Positions 9,224-19,690 are shown, counted from the stretch's first letter. The stretch: DNA of 64,000 bases from Butyrivibrio sp. (GCA_022486625.1 JAKVKH010000005.1:1-64000); one strand, 5' to 3'. Translations and numbers: made by a program. The notes: generated by a model not told the origin, from the letters alone.

Positions 9224-10678
9224 TTACTCCGTTGAGTTTTCGCTGACCGTTGTTTCCCTGATCAGATCTGGAAATGAGTAAGTTCTATCACACTTGGAAC
9301 TGTCTATGCTGATAGAATAACTCCTGGTTGTGTATCCCGTTTTTTTCAGGGTAACAGTATGGGTACCGGACACTTTGGTAAAGGAGATCGGTGCAATACC
9401 GATATAATTGCCGTCAAGATACAGTTCTGCGTCTGCCGGTGCATCCACATATACCTTATATCCTGTAATTTCGCTGCCTGATGTCTGACTGTTCGTCACT
9501 TCCGAAGTACTCCCGGTACTGTTTCCGCTTACTGAATATACATTACCTTTTTTGGCTGATGATGCTTCTGCCGCTGTATTTTGTGTGGATGCCACAGAGG
9601 ACCTTGCTGATGATGCGGTCTCTGAAGCCTGCGCTGTTGATGCCGCACTGCTGCTGTTGCCGGATACTGCACTCTCCTTTTCAAGTGTCAGCTGCACCAC
9701 TGCGGATGCCTGTCCCACCCGAAGATATTTATCCAGTACCTTATAGCCATCTGCTTCTGCCTCAAGTTTATGAAAACCATACTCATATGTCAGTGGAATT
9801 CCTGTCAGTGCTTCTTTCCCATCCACATACACTTTTGCATCTTCCGGCTCCGTTTCAAAGGTAACCTCCCCTTCCTGGGGTGCTTCTACCGGGATATCAC
9901 TGACATCTATCACCGTTTCCTTATTTCTTGCAACTGTGATCATCTTTGTATAATCCGCGCCATTACCGAGGATATGCAGTTCATACTCCCCTTCCGGTGC
10001 ATTTACCAGCATATTATCCGTTACGCGGTGAATCACTGTATTCCCGAGTTCCAGCCACGCGCCTTCAAGGCTCTGACCTTCTACCGTATCCGCTGACAGG
10101 CTGACATAGCCATGCCCGTGCGTAACACAGATGCTGTATACTTCCTGTGCAACTCCGCTTACGCGTATACTGTCTCCCTGAAGTATGTCTGCAAGAATTG
10201 CAGGCTTTCCTTCTGTCAGGATAAGACCGGTAGCTCCGATATGATAATTGGCCCCGTCAATGGTGACTGTCTCACCATCATCAGAAAAAGAATACTCTGT
10301 CGTATCGTCATGTGTCCACGCTTCGGAAGAAATCACCAGCGAATTCAAATGTTTTGAATTCTTCAAAAATGTGATATCCACGACTGTCCCGATTTCAAGA
10401 AGCTTTGGAGAAAGAGCTCTGCCATACTGGCTGTACATCAGTGAAGTATTGTCATAATTTAATGTATAATCTCTTCCCGTATCATGATTTCTGAAAGAAA
10501 TGGTATCTGCCTGTGTATCGATTGCCTTGATTGCCGCCGTATCTGCAGAATCATACTTTCCCAGCAGTGAAATCTGCTCCGCCGTCACCTGCAACGGATC
10601 GTTTGCCTGCAACAGTCCGATACAGATCATCATTCCGATCACCAGTACCGCTTTTTTTATTCCATTTTTTCTTTTCAT
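9224..10678 (-). CDS. secreted/anchored PEGA-domain protein
   Basis: Signal-like N-terminus; two PEGA-like repeats (PEDAKVYVDGKEALTGIPL and PADAELYLDGNYIGIAPIS) separated by a Ser/Ala-rich linker. Confidence 0.8.
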   Translation of the reverse strand: MKRKNGIKKAVLVIGMMICIGLLQANDPLQVTAEQISLLGKYDSADTAAIKAIDTQADTISFRNHDTGRDYTLNYDNTSLMYSQYGRALSPKLLEIGTVVDITFLKNSKHLNSLVISSEAWTHDDTTEYSFSDDGETVTIDGANYHIGATGLILTEGKPAILADILQGDSIRVSGVAQEVYSICVTHGHGYVSLSADTVEGQSLEGAWLELGNTVIHRVTDNMLVNAPEGEYELHILGNGADYTKMITVARNKETVIDVSDIPVEAPQEGEVTFETEPEDAKVYVDGKEALTGIPLTYEYGFHKLEAEADGYKVLDKYLRVGQASAVVQLTLEKESAVSGNSSSAASTAQASETASSARSSVASTQNTAAEASSAKKGNVYSVSGNSTGSTSEVTNSQTSGSEITGYKVYVDAPADAELYLDGNYIGIAPISFTKVSGTHTVTLKKTGYTTRSYSISIDSSKCDRTYSFPDLIRETTVSENSTE

Positions 10679-10681
10679 CTC

Positions 10682-12061
10682 TCAGACCACCCTCGCTCCG
10701 TACTTTCTCAGATGAGACGGTTCCATGAGATATTCCCGTGTATTACATTCCGGATGTTGCAGCACTTCCATCAGCATTGCCTGCAGTACCTCTCCCAGTT
10801 CCTTCCCCGGGCTGATTCCTGCTGCAATCAGATCCTGTCCCCGAACCGCCAGCTGCTTAAGTGACAGGCACTCACCCGCTTCCAGGATATCCTCATACAT
10901 CGTCTGTACCCGTGCCAGCACCGCTTCCTTGATGTCTCTCTGATACATACTCTGTGCCAGCATATCTGCTCTTTTAACTTCCAGTAAAAGAGGGAAATCC
11001 TTTTCTCCGACTTTAAAAACTGCCATTCTGACATCTGCAGGAGTTGTCTCCTGTCCGATATGCAGATCGTGAAAACGTACCAGATTGCAGACCCTTGTCA
11101 TCGTTTCACGGTCAAACTTCAGCCTCAGCATGATTTCACGGGCAATTCCCGCACTTCGGACCGCATGTCCGTAAAAATGATGAATCCCGTCCTGATCCTC
11201 CGATATCGTCATTGGCTTTCCAATGTCATGAAACAGCATAGTCAGCCGGAGCACTCTGTCCGCCCTGACATTTTCCATTGATACTACAATATGCTCGCCC
11301 ACCGAATACATATGATGCGGATGATTCTGCGGCGTTTTCATGCAGGTATCAAATTCCGGAAGCACGATCCCGGTAATTCCCATGTCATATGCATCCCGGA
11401 TTCTTCCCGGATGATCCGAACAGAGCATCTTGACCAGTTCTGTCTGAATACGCTCTGCACTGATTTTCGAAAGTGTCGGTGCAAGCGCTCTGATCGCCAG
11501 CTGTGTCTGTTCCTCCACGGAATAATCCAGCTGTGCGGAAAAACGGATTGCCCGCATAATCCGAAGCGCATCTTCACCAAACCGCTCCATCGGATCTCCG
11601 ACACAGCGGATAACCTTCCTGTGAATATCCTTTATCCCGTCAAAGGCATCAATCAGGCCTTCTTCCTGATTATATGCCATTGCATTGATCGTAAAATCCC
11701 GTCTCCGCAGGTCTTCCCGAAGACTTGCCGTAAATGTGACATCTTTCGGGTGCCTGCTGTCCGCATATTCTCCGTCAATACGATAAGTGGTAACCTCATA
11801 CCCGTCACTGCCCAGCATGATGGTAACCGTTCCGTGTGCAATCCCTGTATCAATTGTTCTGCGAAACAGTTTTTTAACTTCCTGCGGTCTGGCATCCGTC
11901 GTGATATCCCAGTCTCCGGGAATTCTTCCCAGGATTGAATCTCTGACACATCCGCCAACCACGTATGCTTCATATCCGGCCTGATGAAGCGTATTTAATA
12001 TCTGTTCTGCCTTCTGCGGAATTTCTATCTTTATGCTGTTATTCTGCTTATTTTCATTCAT
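10682..12061 (-). CDS. cca: CCA tRNA nucleotidyltransferase (with HD domain)
   Basis: AYVVGGCVRDSILGR, GDWDITTDA, RRDFTINAMAY motifs; HDIGKP HD motif. Confidence 0.95.
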   Translation of the reverse strand: MNENKQNNSIKIEIPQKAEQILNTLHQAGYEAYVVGGCVRDSILGRIPGDWDITTDARPQEVKKLFRRTIDTGIAHGTVTIMLGSDGYEVTTYRIDGEYADSRHPKDVTFTASLREDLRRRDFTINAMAYNQEEGLIDAFDGIKDIHRKVIRCVGDPMERFGEDALRIMRAIRFSAQLDYSVEEQTQLAIRALAPTLSKISAERIQTELVKMLCSDHPGRIRDAYDMGITGIVLPEFDTCMKTPQNHPHHMYSVGEHIVVSMENVRADRVLRLTMLFHDIGKPMTISEDQDGIHHFYGHAVRSAGIAREIMLRLKFDRETMTRVCNLVRFHDLHIGQETTPADVRMAVFKVGEKDFPLLLEVKRADMLAQSMYQRDIKEAVLARVQTMYEDILEAGECLSLKQLAVRGQDLIAAGISPGKELGEVLQAMLMEVLQHPECNTREYLMEPSHLRKYGARVV

Positions 12062-12116
12062 ATTTCATATCATAGCGCAAAAAACAGGAAGTGTGAAGAA
12101 CCTCCGCTCAGACAAT

Positions 12117-13463
12117 TCATCCCTGAAAGCTCTGAATCTCATACTCCGGTGCAAACTCCTGCCGGCCAGCCGTCTGTTCCCAGCTCTGCACCAGCCGGTC
12201 CGCCACCATTTTCCCGTTTACAGAATCAGTTCCGGTAAGCAGTATCATATATTGCCCATGTCCAAAGCATGTCACCACGTCACCTTTCCGAAGCGTTTTT
12301 TCTGCAAGATCACCGAATTCATTCAGCGCGCTGTCAAGGGCAGTATCATCTGCTGCTCCCTTTTTCTCATTCATGGTAAACAGAATCAGCTGCGCCTTCA
12401 CTGATTCCCTCTCACTCCTGCGCTTCAGAAACCGGAAAATATTACGGAAATTCTCATAATCCACACGATAGGCACCCGACTTTGAACTGTTTTCCTCAAT
12501 CAGCCTGCGCGCCTGAGCAATTCCGATTTCCCCGTTTTCTTCCGCATCCTGAAGCCCGTCACAGGATCTGTTATAAATACTGTACCCGCATCTGCCATGT
12601 TGTTTTACATAATAAAGTGCCGCATCTGCATGATCATAAAGCATTGAAAAGTCCATCCCATCCCGTGGTGCAAACGCACCTCCGATTGACATACTGAACG
12701 GAATCCCCGAATTATCTCCAAGCATATCGTTCAGAATATACTCAATTCTCATATTGATCTTTTCACACCGTTCTTCCAGATGTTCAAGATTCTCAAAATT
12801 TTTATAAAAAATAATGAATTCATCTCCGCCGATTCTTGCAAGTGTATCATAGGAGCGGACAAAAGATCGCAGTACTTCTCCTACCCTGAGCAGCAGCTGG
12901 TCTCCCGCTTTATGCCCATAAGTATCATTGACCTGTTTAAAATGATCAAGATCCATCATCAGCAGTACACCATTTGCATCCGGTTCCTTCAGATACAGAT
13001 CAATTTCCCTTGCCGCCGCACGTCTGTTCAAAAGTCCGGTGAGCGGATCTGCATCCGCATTTTGTTCAAGTACCCTGCGGGTATGTTCATTCAGAAGAAC
13101 CATTTCTATTCTTTTCAGCAATATATCAGCTTTAAACGGCTTATGGATATAATCGCGGGCACCCATCTCCAGTCCGCGCACTTCACTTTCAATATTATCT
13201 TCCGATGTCATGAAAATCACCGGAATGTCACATCCGCTCTGCTGCTTAAGCTGTTCCATGGTCTCATAGCCGTCCATCTCCGGCATATTCAGATCCATCA
13301 GAATCAGATCCGGCTGCTCTGTTTTCGCCTGATTTAATGCTTCTTCTCCTGAGTTCACACTGAACGTCTCATATTTCTGATTCAGAATCTTGTCTGCTAT
13401 ACGACAGACAATCTCATCATCATCCACAATCATGATTTTTTCCACGACAGCTACCTCATTCAT
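12117..13463 (-). CDS. response regulator-GGDEF diguanylate cyclase with C-terminal degenerate GGDEF-like domain
   Basis: REC (VDDDE, LILMDLNMPEMDG) then ARIGGDEF with RSYD five residues upstream; C-terminal DVVTCFGHGQYMILL. Confidence 0.9.
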   Translation of the reverse strand: MNEVAVVEKIMIVDDDEIVCRIADKILNQKYETFSVNSGEEALNQAKTEQPDLILMDLNMPEMDGYETMEQLKQQSGCDIPVIFMTSEDNIESEVRGLEMGARDYIHKPFKADILLKRIEMVLLNEHTRRVLEQNADADPLTGLLNRRAAAREIDLYLKEPDANGVLLMMDLDHFKQVNDTYGHKAGDQLLLRVGEVLRSFVRSYDTLARIGGDEFIIFYKNFENLEHLEERCEKINMRIEYILNDMLGDNSGIPFSMSIGGAFAPRDGMDFSMLYDHADAALYYVKQHGRCGYSIYNRSCDGLQDAEENGEIGIAQARRLIEENSSKSGAYRVDYENFRNIFRFLKRRSERESVKAQLILFTMNEKKGAADDTALDSALNEFGDLAEKTLRKGDVVTCFGHGQYMILLTGTDSVNGKMVADRLVQSWEQTAGRQEFAPEYEIQSFQG

Positions 13464-14173
13464 CTTCCATTACTGCGATATGCCTCATACGACGAAAATG
13501 CCTGTTCGGCATATTTTGAACTGATCTGAAGCTCTGTTCCGTCCGTAAGAACAACACTTCTGGAATCCATTGTCCTTACTCTGTGAAGTGCCACCACTTC
13601 AAATCTCGATATCTGTACAAACTCACTCACCGGAAGCTGCTCCAGCATTTTTCCCAGTGTCATATACGTTGTGTAATCATTTGACCCTGTATGTATGATC
13701 AGCTTACGGTTAAGCGTTTCCATATAGGTAATATCAGATATATATATTTTCCAGCTTTCGCGGTTCATAAAGATTTCAATGGCACTGGTTCTTGCATAAT
13801 GCTGCATTGCAAGATCCATTACTAACTTGAACTTTTCATACAGCACGGGTTTCTGGAGATAGGACAGAGTTCCTACTTCAAAAGCTTCTGCCGCATACTC
13901 ATTTCCACTGGTAATAAAGATAATCTGACTTTTAAGTCCCATCGCACGAATCTGCCTCGCCAGATCTATCCCGGTCATATCCGGCATATATATATCCAGA
14001 AGAACGATATCCGCAGGCTGCTCTCTGAGTTTTTTCAGAAATTCATCCCCGGATGCACATTCTGTAATTTCGGCCTGCATATGCACCGTTTCTGTATATC
14101 TGTTCAGCAGTTTTCTGATCAGTACACGTTCAATCAGTTCGTCATCGCATATAAAAATATTAAGTTTCTCCAC
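13460..14173 (-). CDS. LytTR-family response regulator
   Basis: REC domain (FICDDE, VLLDIYMPDMTG) plus LytTR-type C-terminus; GTG start at 14173 preceded by GGGAGGGAG; ATGA overlap with next gene. Confidence 0.88.
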   Translation of the reverse strand: MEKLNIFICDDELIERVLIRKLLNRYTETVHMQAEITECASGDEFLKKLREQPADIVLLDIYMPDMTGIDLARQIRAMGLKSQIIFITSGNEYAAEAFEVGTLSYLQKPVLYEKFKLVMDLAMQHYARTSAIEIFMNRESWKIYISDITYMETLNRKLIIHTGSNDYTTYMTLGKMLEQLPVSEFVQISRFEVVALHRVRTMDSRSVVLTDGTELQISSKYAEQAFSSYEAYRSNGR

Positions 14174-14453
14174 GTGCCAGCTCCCTCCCCAACTCATTCT
14201 GCAATTATCGCCAGCCCGTACCACCATGTTAGCAACTATGCAGAATCCTGCAACACTGATTGTGCAAAAGCTCTCTATCTCGTCATGAAAAGTAAAGTAA
14301 AGAACCTCTCTAATTATAGTAGGTCTTCGAATATAAAATCAATTATTAACGATATTTCTTCTGCGATACTTGCTGATTTCCTCTCCGATATAGTAAAATG
14401 GTATCAGAAGATATAAAAACACAGGTACTGACCATCTGCAGAAAGAGGCGTAT

Positions 14454-16172
14454 ATGTTTCTGTCAGCTCAAAAGCACAGAGCTGCCCTGTTTACATTAAT
14501 CGCAGTTATTCTTGGAATGGTAATCCTGCTTGGCTGTTATTTTTTTCTGCATAAAAGCAGCATCTACCCGGTCGTCAATCTGAATAGCGGTTGGAGCATC
14601 ACTCACAAAGACATCACCTATCAGAATATCACACTTTCCAGGTCTGATATTGGTGTTGCCGATAATGGTGATGTTTATATTCTTGCAGTCAGACTTCCGA
14701 AAAGTTCCATTCCATATCCCTGTATCGAATTCCGAAGCATCCATTCTGCTGTTGATGCCTATCTGGACGGCAGAATGATCTATACCTGGGGACACCGGCT
14801 GGCACTGGACGGCGAAATGGTGCCCAAGGGGATGCGCACAATTCCGCTGCCTGACGACTACGCCGGCAAAACGCTTACCATTCGTCTGACTTCAGCGCAA
14901 AATCTCGCGTTTTCCGGATTTTCTCCCGTCTATCTCGGTTCCAGACAGGATCTTTTTTTTCAGTCCTTAAGTCACAGCATTTTTCATCTGTTTGTTGGCA
15001 TATTTCTCCTCGTCATGGGCCTGATCCTTCTGTTTCTGTCTCCCTATCTGCTGCTTTCCCACAATATGGATTTCCGCATTTTTTTCTGCAGCATCATCTC
15101 CCTGCTGCTGGGAAGCTATGTCCTGTCCTACTATGATATCTTTAACTATTTCACAGACCGGATTTCTCTCAATACCACCATTGAATATATGTCCTTTTAC
15201 CTGATTCCCGTTGCACTCTCAGGTTACATTATGATGGCCTCACGAAACCTGCTCCGGAAAATCTGCATCTCATTTTTCCTGACCAATTCCATCTTCGTCA
15301 TGTGCGTTGTGCTGATGGCACTGATGAATACCATGCTGATCTCCGAACATACGACCTCCCTGCATATTCTGTGCCTCAGTGAAGGCATCATCATTCTTTC
15401 GCTGATTATCCGAAATTTTCACAGAAAGTCTCCCCTTCGCGGTCCGGATTCCGATAATGCCTCTGATGTTGCTCTTCTGACCGGTATTACAGGATTTCTG
15501 ATCTGTGCGGTCATTGATATCATCAAATACACATTTGCCAAGTACCGGGGTGCCGGCGGTGAAGCCAATAATGACATTACCTTTACCACCTTTGGTGCTC
15601 TTTTCTTTGTCATGTGCCTCCTGGTCAGCTATTTCTTTTATCGCCTGTCAGAAATCAGTTCTCAGCAGAAAAATCTGCAGCTGGAGAATCTCGCCTATCT
15701 GGACCCGCTGACCGGACTTGCGAACCGGGCACGATGTGAAAATTTTCTTTCCGCTCTTTCCGGTTCAGACCTGCCCTATTTCATCATCAGCATTGACCTT
15801 GATCACCTGAAACTGGTCAATGACACCTGGGGACATCCTGAGGGTGACCGGTGGCTTTCCAGCTTTGCAGTCATCCTGCAGGATACTTTCTGGGATGCAT
15901 CCTTAATCGGCCGTATGGGCGGAGATGAATTCCTGATCGTCCAGGAACACAGATCCTGCAGTGTCATAAACTCCAGACTTCAGGATCTGCAGACACTGCT
16001 GTCAGGTCAGAAGTCTCCCCTGCAGAAAATTCATTATGGCTTTTCCTATGGATGTGCAGCCAGTTCCGAGCTGTCGGGAACCGGTGTCTCCGGTCTTTAT
16101 CAGCTTGCTGACAACCGCATGTATCAAATGAAACAGCAGCGCCATATGATGCAGGAAGGAGGCCGGCTGTGA
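14454..16172 (+). CDS. 7TM-type membrane diguanylate cyclase (extracytoplasmic sensor, GGDEF)
   Basis: Extracytoplasmic beta-rich domain, multiple TMs, DPLTGLANR and RMGGDEF. Confidence 0.9.
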   Translation: MFLSAQKHRAALFTLIAVILGMVILLGCYFFLHKSSIYPVVNLNSGWSITHKDITYQNITLSRSDIGVADNGDVYILAVRLPKSSIPYPCIEFRSIHSAVDAYLDGRMIYTWGHRLALDGEMVPKGMRTIPLPDDYAGKTLTIRLTSAQNLAFSGFSPVYLGSRQDLFFQSLSHSIFHLFVGIFLLVMGLILLFLSPYLLLSHNMDFRIFFCSIISLLLGSYVLSYYDIFNYFTDRISLNTTIEYMSFYLIPVALSGYIMMASRNLLRKICISFFLTNSIFVMCVVLMALMNTMLISEHTTSLHILCLSEGIIILSLIIRNFHRKSPLRGPDSDNASDVALLTGITGFLICAVIDIIKYTFAKYRGAGGEANNDITFTTFGALFFVMCLLVSYFFYRLSEISSQQKNLQLENLAYLDPLTGLANRARCENFLSALSGSDLPYFIISIDLDHLKLVNDTWGHPEGDRWLSSFAVILQDTFWDASLIGRMGGDEFLIVQEHRSCSVINSRLQDLQTLLSGQKSPLQKIHYGFSYGCAASSELSGTGVSGLYQLADNRMYQMKQQRHMMQEGGRL

Positions 16173-17866
16173 AATCTTTACTGAAGCATATTCTCATCGG
16201 CATTCCCACCTTTTTCCTGATCGTGCTGCTGTTATCCAGCACCCTGCATTTCAGCCCGCAGTCTCACACCACGCCGCTTTCTGACCACTGGACAATAAGT
16301 CTGCATGGCAAACAGTATGATGATCTTTCCTATAATCATCTGCCTGTATCCGCACTGCCACAGCTTTCTGCCGGAGACCGTATTTCCACTTTCTGTGTGG
16401 TGGATGCCGATCCTGTAGATTTTCCTGCGCTGATCTTTCGGACCCGCTGCTGCGCATTCCGCATTTATATGGATAACCGTCTCATTTATGATTATCCGTT
16501 ATCCCGCGCGCGGTACGGCCATTTTCTCGGCTGGCAGTATCACATCGTCTCACTTCCGCAGGACTGCGTGGGGCATACCATAAGTTTCAGATTTAATGTG
16601 ATTCAGGACACCCCGTTTTCCATCATCACCACGCCGTGGTTTGGTTGTTTTGATGATCTGATCAAGTTGTTCCTTCACCGGCACATTCTGGCACTGTTTT
16701 CCGGAATTTTCCTGTGTGTATTCGGAATCTGCTTTCTTCTGGCCTCCATTATTTTTGCCTCTTTCACCAGGGATGTCTTTTCGCAGATTATTTCTGCACT
16801 TCTGTGCCTTGATATTGGCATCTGGATTCTCTCTGCCATGCAGCTGGGTGAGCTTTTCACCGACCAGTCTTCCATGCCGGTGTTTGAACATATCATATTC
16901 TTTCTTGCTGTTCCCCTGCTTTATCTGCTTCTTGGCAGCACCAGAAAATGTTTCCGCTCAAAGCTGTTCCTGTGGCTTTCCATTCCCAGTACCGCTCTGT
17001 GCATCCCTCTCAGCATTCTGAGCATTACCAGCGAAATTAACATTTTTCCGGTATTTTTTATCCTGATTGGTGTTTTGTTCGGACTGCAGCTGTACTATGG
17101 TATTATTGATCTTGGCCGCATACAGAAAGAAAACTTCAATCTTTCCGTTTTCGTACAGATGAGCGGTGCCATTATACTTACCTTCGGTATTCTTTTAACA
17201 AACGCAATGGCATTCAGACTTTCTTTCTATGTATCCGGACCGAACATGTTATTTATTTCAGTTCTTCCTGTCTGTTCGCTGCTGTTCGTCATCACAAGAC
17301 TCTCCAGCTATCTTATTTCCCTGGCCGGATCCCATCAGCAGCACCTTCGCAGTGTCACACTTTCTCAGCTTGCCTACATGGATGCACTTACAGGTCTTCC
17401 CAACCGGGCGCGCAGTGACCAGCTCTTTAAATCGCTTTCAGAATCTTCTGATGATTTCTGCCTGATCAGTCTTGACCTGAACGGTCTCAAGGAAATCAAC
17501 GACCTGCTGGGCCATCCCGCCGGTGACAGACTCCTTGTCAGCTTTGCCGATACGCTGCGCAGTGTATTCATCGGTTATTCCTGCTGCAGAACCGGCGGAG
17601 ATGAGTTTCTCGTCATCATGAACTGTACCGACAGAGAAACTGTGGAAAAAAACATTACGCAGATGAATCTGCAACTGAAGGCACTGGACAGTTCAGAACC
17701 CGATATGGATCACAGTACCGCTTATGGATACGCATTCCGCCATGAGTGTCCGGAGCAGAGTGTACACGATGTCTATATGCTGGCAGATCAGCGTATGTAT
17801 GAATGTAAGCGAAAGCAGCACGAACAAAGCCATTCTCCCGCATCCGATTCCATAAAAAAATCATAA
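16169..17866 (+). CDS. 7TM-type membrane diguanylate cyclase, paralogue of upstream gene
   Basis: Same architecture; DALTGLPNRARSD and RTGGDEF; GTG start overlaps upstream TGA. Confidence 0.9.
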   Translation: MKSLLKHILIGIPTFFLIVLLLSSTLHFSPQSHTTPLSDHWTISLHGKQYDDLSYNHLPVSALPQLSAGDRISTFCVVDADPVDFPALIFRTRCCAFRIYMDNRLIYDYPLSRARYGHFLGWQYHIVSLPQDCVGHTISFRFNVIQDTPFSIITTPWFGCFDDLIKLFLHRHILALFSGIFLCVFGICFLLASIIFASFTRDVFSQIISALLCLDIGIWILSAMQLGELFTDQSSMPVFEHIIFFLAVPLLYLLLGSTRKCFRSKLFLWLSIPSTALCIPLSILSITSEINIFPVFFILIGVLFGLQLYYGIIDLGRIQKENFNLSVFVQMSGAIILTFGILLTNAMAFRLSFYVSGPNMLFISVLPVCSLLFVITRLSSYLISLAGSHQQHLRSVTLSQLAYMDALTGLPNRARSDQLFKSLSESSDDFCLISLDLNGLKEINDLLGHPAGDRLLVSFADTLRSVFIGYSCCRTGGDEFLVIMNCTDRETVEKNITQMNLQLKALDSSEPDMDHSTAYGYAFRHECPEQSVHDVYMLADQRMYECKRKQHEQSHSPASDSIKKS

Positions 17867-17880
17867 CAGCTATCCGCAAA

Positions 17881-17910
17881 AACAGCGCCTGCAAAAACGC
17901 AGACGCTGTT
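17881..17910 (-). terminator. terminator hairpin downstream of proS (possibly bidirectional)
   Basis: AACAGCGCCTGC / GCAGACGCTGTT, followed by T-run on minus strand. Confidence 0.7.
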
Positions 17911-17935
17911 CCATAGTTCTTCCTTACATTTAAAT

Positions 17936-19378
17936 TTAATAAGCTCTTCCCCAGTAAACCATCTTTGTTGCCGGTTTTCCACAGTATACACAATTCCCGG
18001 ACAGATTTTCCTGTTCGAAAGGAATGCAGCGGCTGGTTACATTCAGCTCTTCCTTGATCTTTTCTTCACATTCGCGGCATCCGCACCACATTGCCTTTAC
18101 AAAGCCCTTTGTCTCCTTAAAGGCCTCTGTAAATTCTTCTTTGCTGGTGGCTGCAAATGTATGATCTGCCAGGTGTTTACGTGCCTTTGCGAGCATGTCT
18201 GCCTGAATCTGCGGCAGAAGTTCTCCGACCTTTGCGGCAACATCATCAATTGCACACTCGATCTTTTCTCTGGTGTCCCGACGAACCAGTACACACTTTC
18301 CGGCTTCCAGATCCTTGGGGCCGATTTCAATACGAACCGGAATACCTCGCATCTCCTGATCTGCAAACTTGTATCCCGGACTTCTGTCAGAATCATCTGT
18401 CTTTACGCGATAATCTTTCAGTCTGGCTGCAATATCATAAGCAGCATCCAGAACTCCTTCCTTACGCTGCTGAATCGGAATGACCATCACCTGTGTGGGT
18501 GCGATCTTGGGCGGCAGTACCAGTCCTGAGTTATCACCATGTACCATGATCAGCGCACCGATAATACGAGTTGTCATGCCCCATGAAGTCTGATATACAT
18601 AATGCAGTTTGTTATCCTGACCTGTATACTGAATGCCGAATGCCTTTGCAAAGCCGTCACCGAAATTGTGGCTGGTTCCGGACTGAAGTGCTCTTCCGTC
18701 ATGCATCAGCGCTTCGATGGTATAGGTAGACTCTGCGCCTGCAAATTTCTCTTTTTCTGTCTTCTGTCCCTTGATGGTGGGAAGTGCAAGATCCTCTTCA
18801 CAGAAATCAGAGTATACCTGAAGCATCTGCTTTGTACGTTCTTCCGCATCTTCCATGGTGGCATGTGCGGTATGTCCTTCCTGCCACAGGAATTCACGGG
18901 AACGAAGGAACGGTCTTGTCTCCTTCTCCCAGCGGACAACAGAACACCACTGGTTGCATACCTGCGGAAGATCCTTATAGGAATGAATCTCACCCTTGTA
19001 ATAATCACAGAACAGGGTCTCTGATGTCGGACGTACACAGTAACGCTCAGAAAGCTTTTCAAGTCCGCCCTGTGTTACCCATGCAACTTCCGGTGCAAAG
19101 CCTTCAACATGATCTTTTTCCTTCTGCAGCAATGACTCCGGAATGAACATCGGAAGATATACATTCTGTACGCCCGTATCCTTGAATCTCTGATCCAGGT
19201 GTTTCTGAATCAACTCCCAGATTGCATACCCTGCAGGCTTGATGACCATAAAGCCCTTAATATTGGAGTAGCTGATAAGACCTGCCTTTACCACGACATC
19301 CGTGTACCACTGGGTGAAATCTTCATCCATGGAAGTGATCTCGGCTACCAGTTTCTTGTTTTCCTTCTGATCTGCCAT
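17936..19378 (-). CDS. proS: prolyl-tRNA synthetase, archaeal/eukaryotic type with C-terminal Cys-containing domain
   Basis: [51 protein letters not shown]; real start MADQKEN at 19378. Confidence 0.95.
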   Translation of the reverse strand: MADQKENKKLVAEITSMDEDFTQWYTDVVVKAGLISYSNIKGFMVIKPAGYAIWELIQKHLDQRFKDTGVQNVYLPMFIPESLLQKEKDHVEGFAPEVAWVTQGGLEKLSERYCVRPTSETLFCDYYKGEIHSYKDLPQVCNQWCSVVRWEKETRPFLRSREFLWQEGHTAHATMEDAEERTKQMLQVYSDFCEEDLALPTIKGQKTEKEKFAGAESTYTIEALMHDGRALQSGTSHNFGDGFAKAFGIQYTGQDNKLHYVYQTSWGMTTRIIGALIMVHGDNSGLVLPPKIAPTQVMVIPIQQRKEGVLDAAYDIAARLKDYRVKTDDSDRSPGYKFADQEMRGIPVRIEIGPKDLEAGKCVLVRRDTREKIECAIDDVAAKVGELLPQIQADMLAKARKHLADHTFAATSKEEFTEAFKETKGFVKAMWCGCRECEEKIKEELNVTSRCIPFEQENLSGNCVYCGKPATKMVYWGRAY

Positions 19379-19672
19379 TTTTTCTCCTTTTCCCTGAAAA
19401 AAGCGCCTTCTGTTCCTGCTGTCACTCAACAGGGACCGAAGGCGCTCGGCGGTACCACCCTATTTAAACCCGCTGCTGCGGATTTCACTCAATTTTTCCG
19501 TTAACGCCGGATACGCTGTATTTACATACAGAACTCCAAGGCAGGTTCACCATGCATCACGCAGAAATCTCACACCAGCGATTTCCTCTCTGAAGCGCCA
19601 TCACGGTTACTAACCCTTTTCAACGTCATTTAAATACACTTAGATTGTAATGAACTGATTTTTCATTGTCAA
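19379..19672 (-). promoter_or_regulatory. sigma-A promoter and T-box riboswitch leader of proS
   Basis: Minus strand: TTGACA (19667-19672), 17-nt spacer, TACAAT (19644-19649); T-box AGGGTGGTACCG (19450-19461); terminator GCGCCTTC..GAAGGCGC then TTTTTT; AGAGAGGAAATCGCTGGTGTGAGATTTC stem I; candidate CCU specifier at 19543-19545. Confidence 0.93.
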
Positions 19673-19690
19673 GTTCAAAACACTTCAGAT

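Noticed and set aside
11291-11938. 215-aa plus-strand ORF
   Set aside because: Antisense to cca; no motifs.
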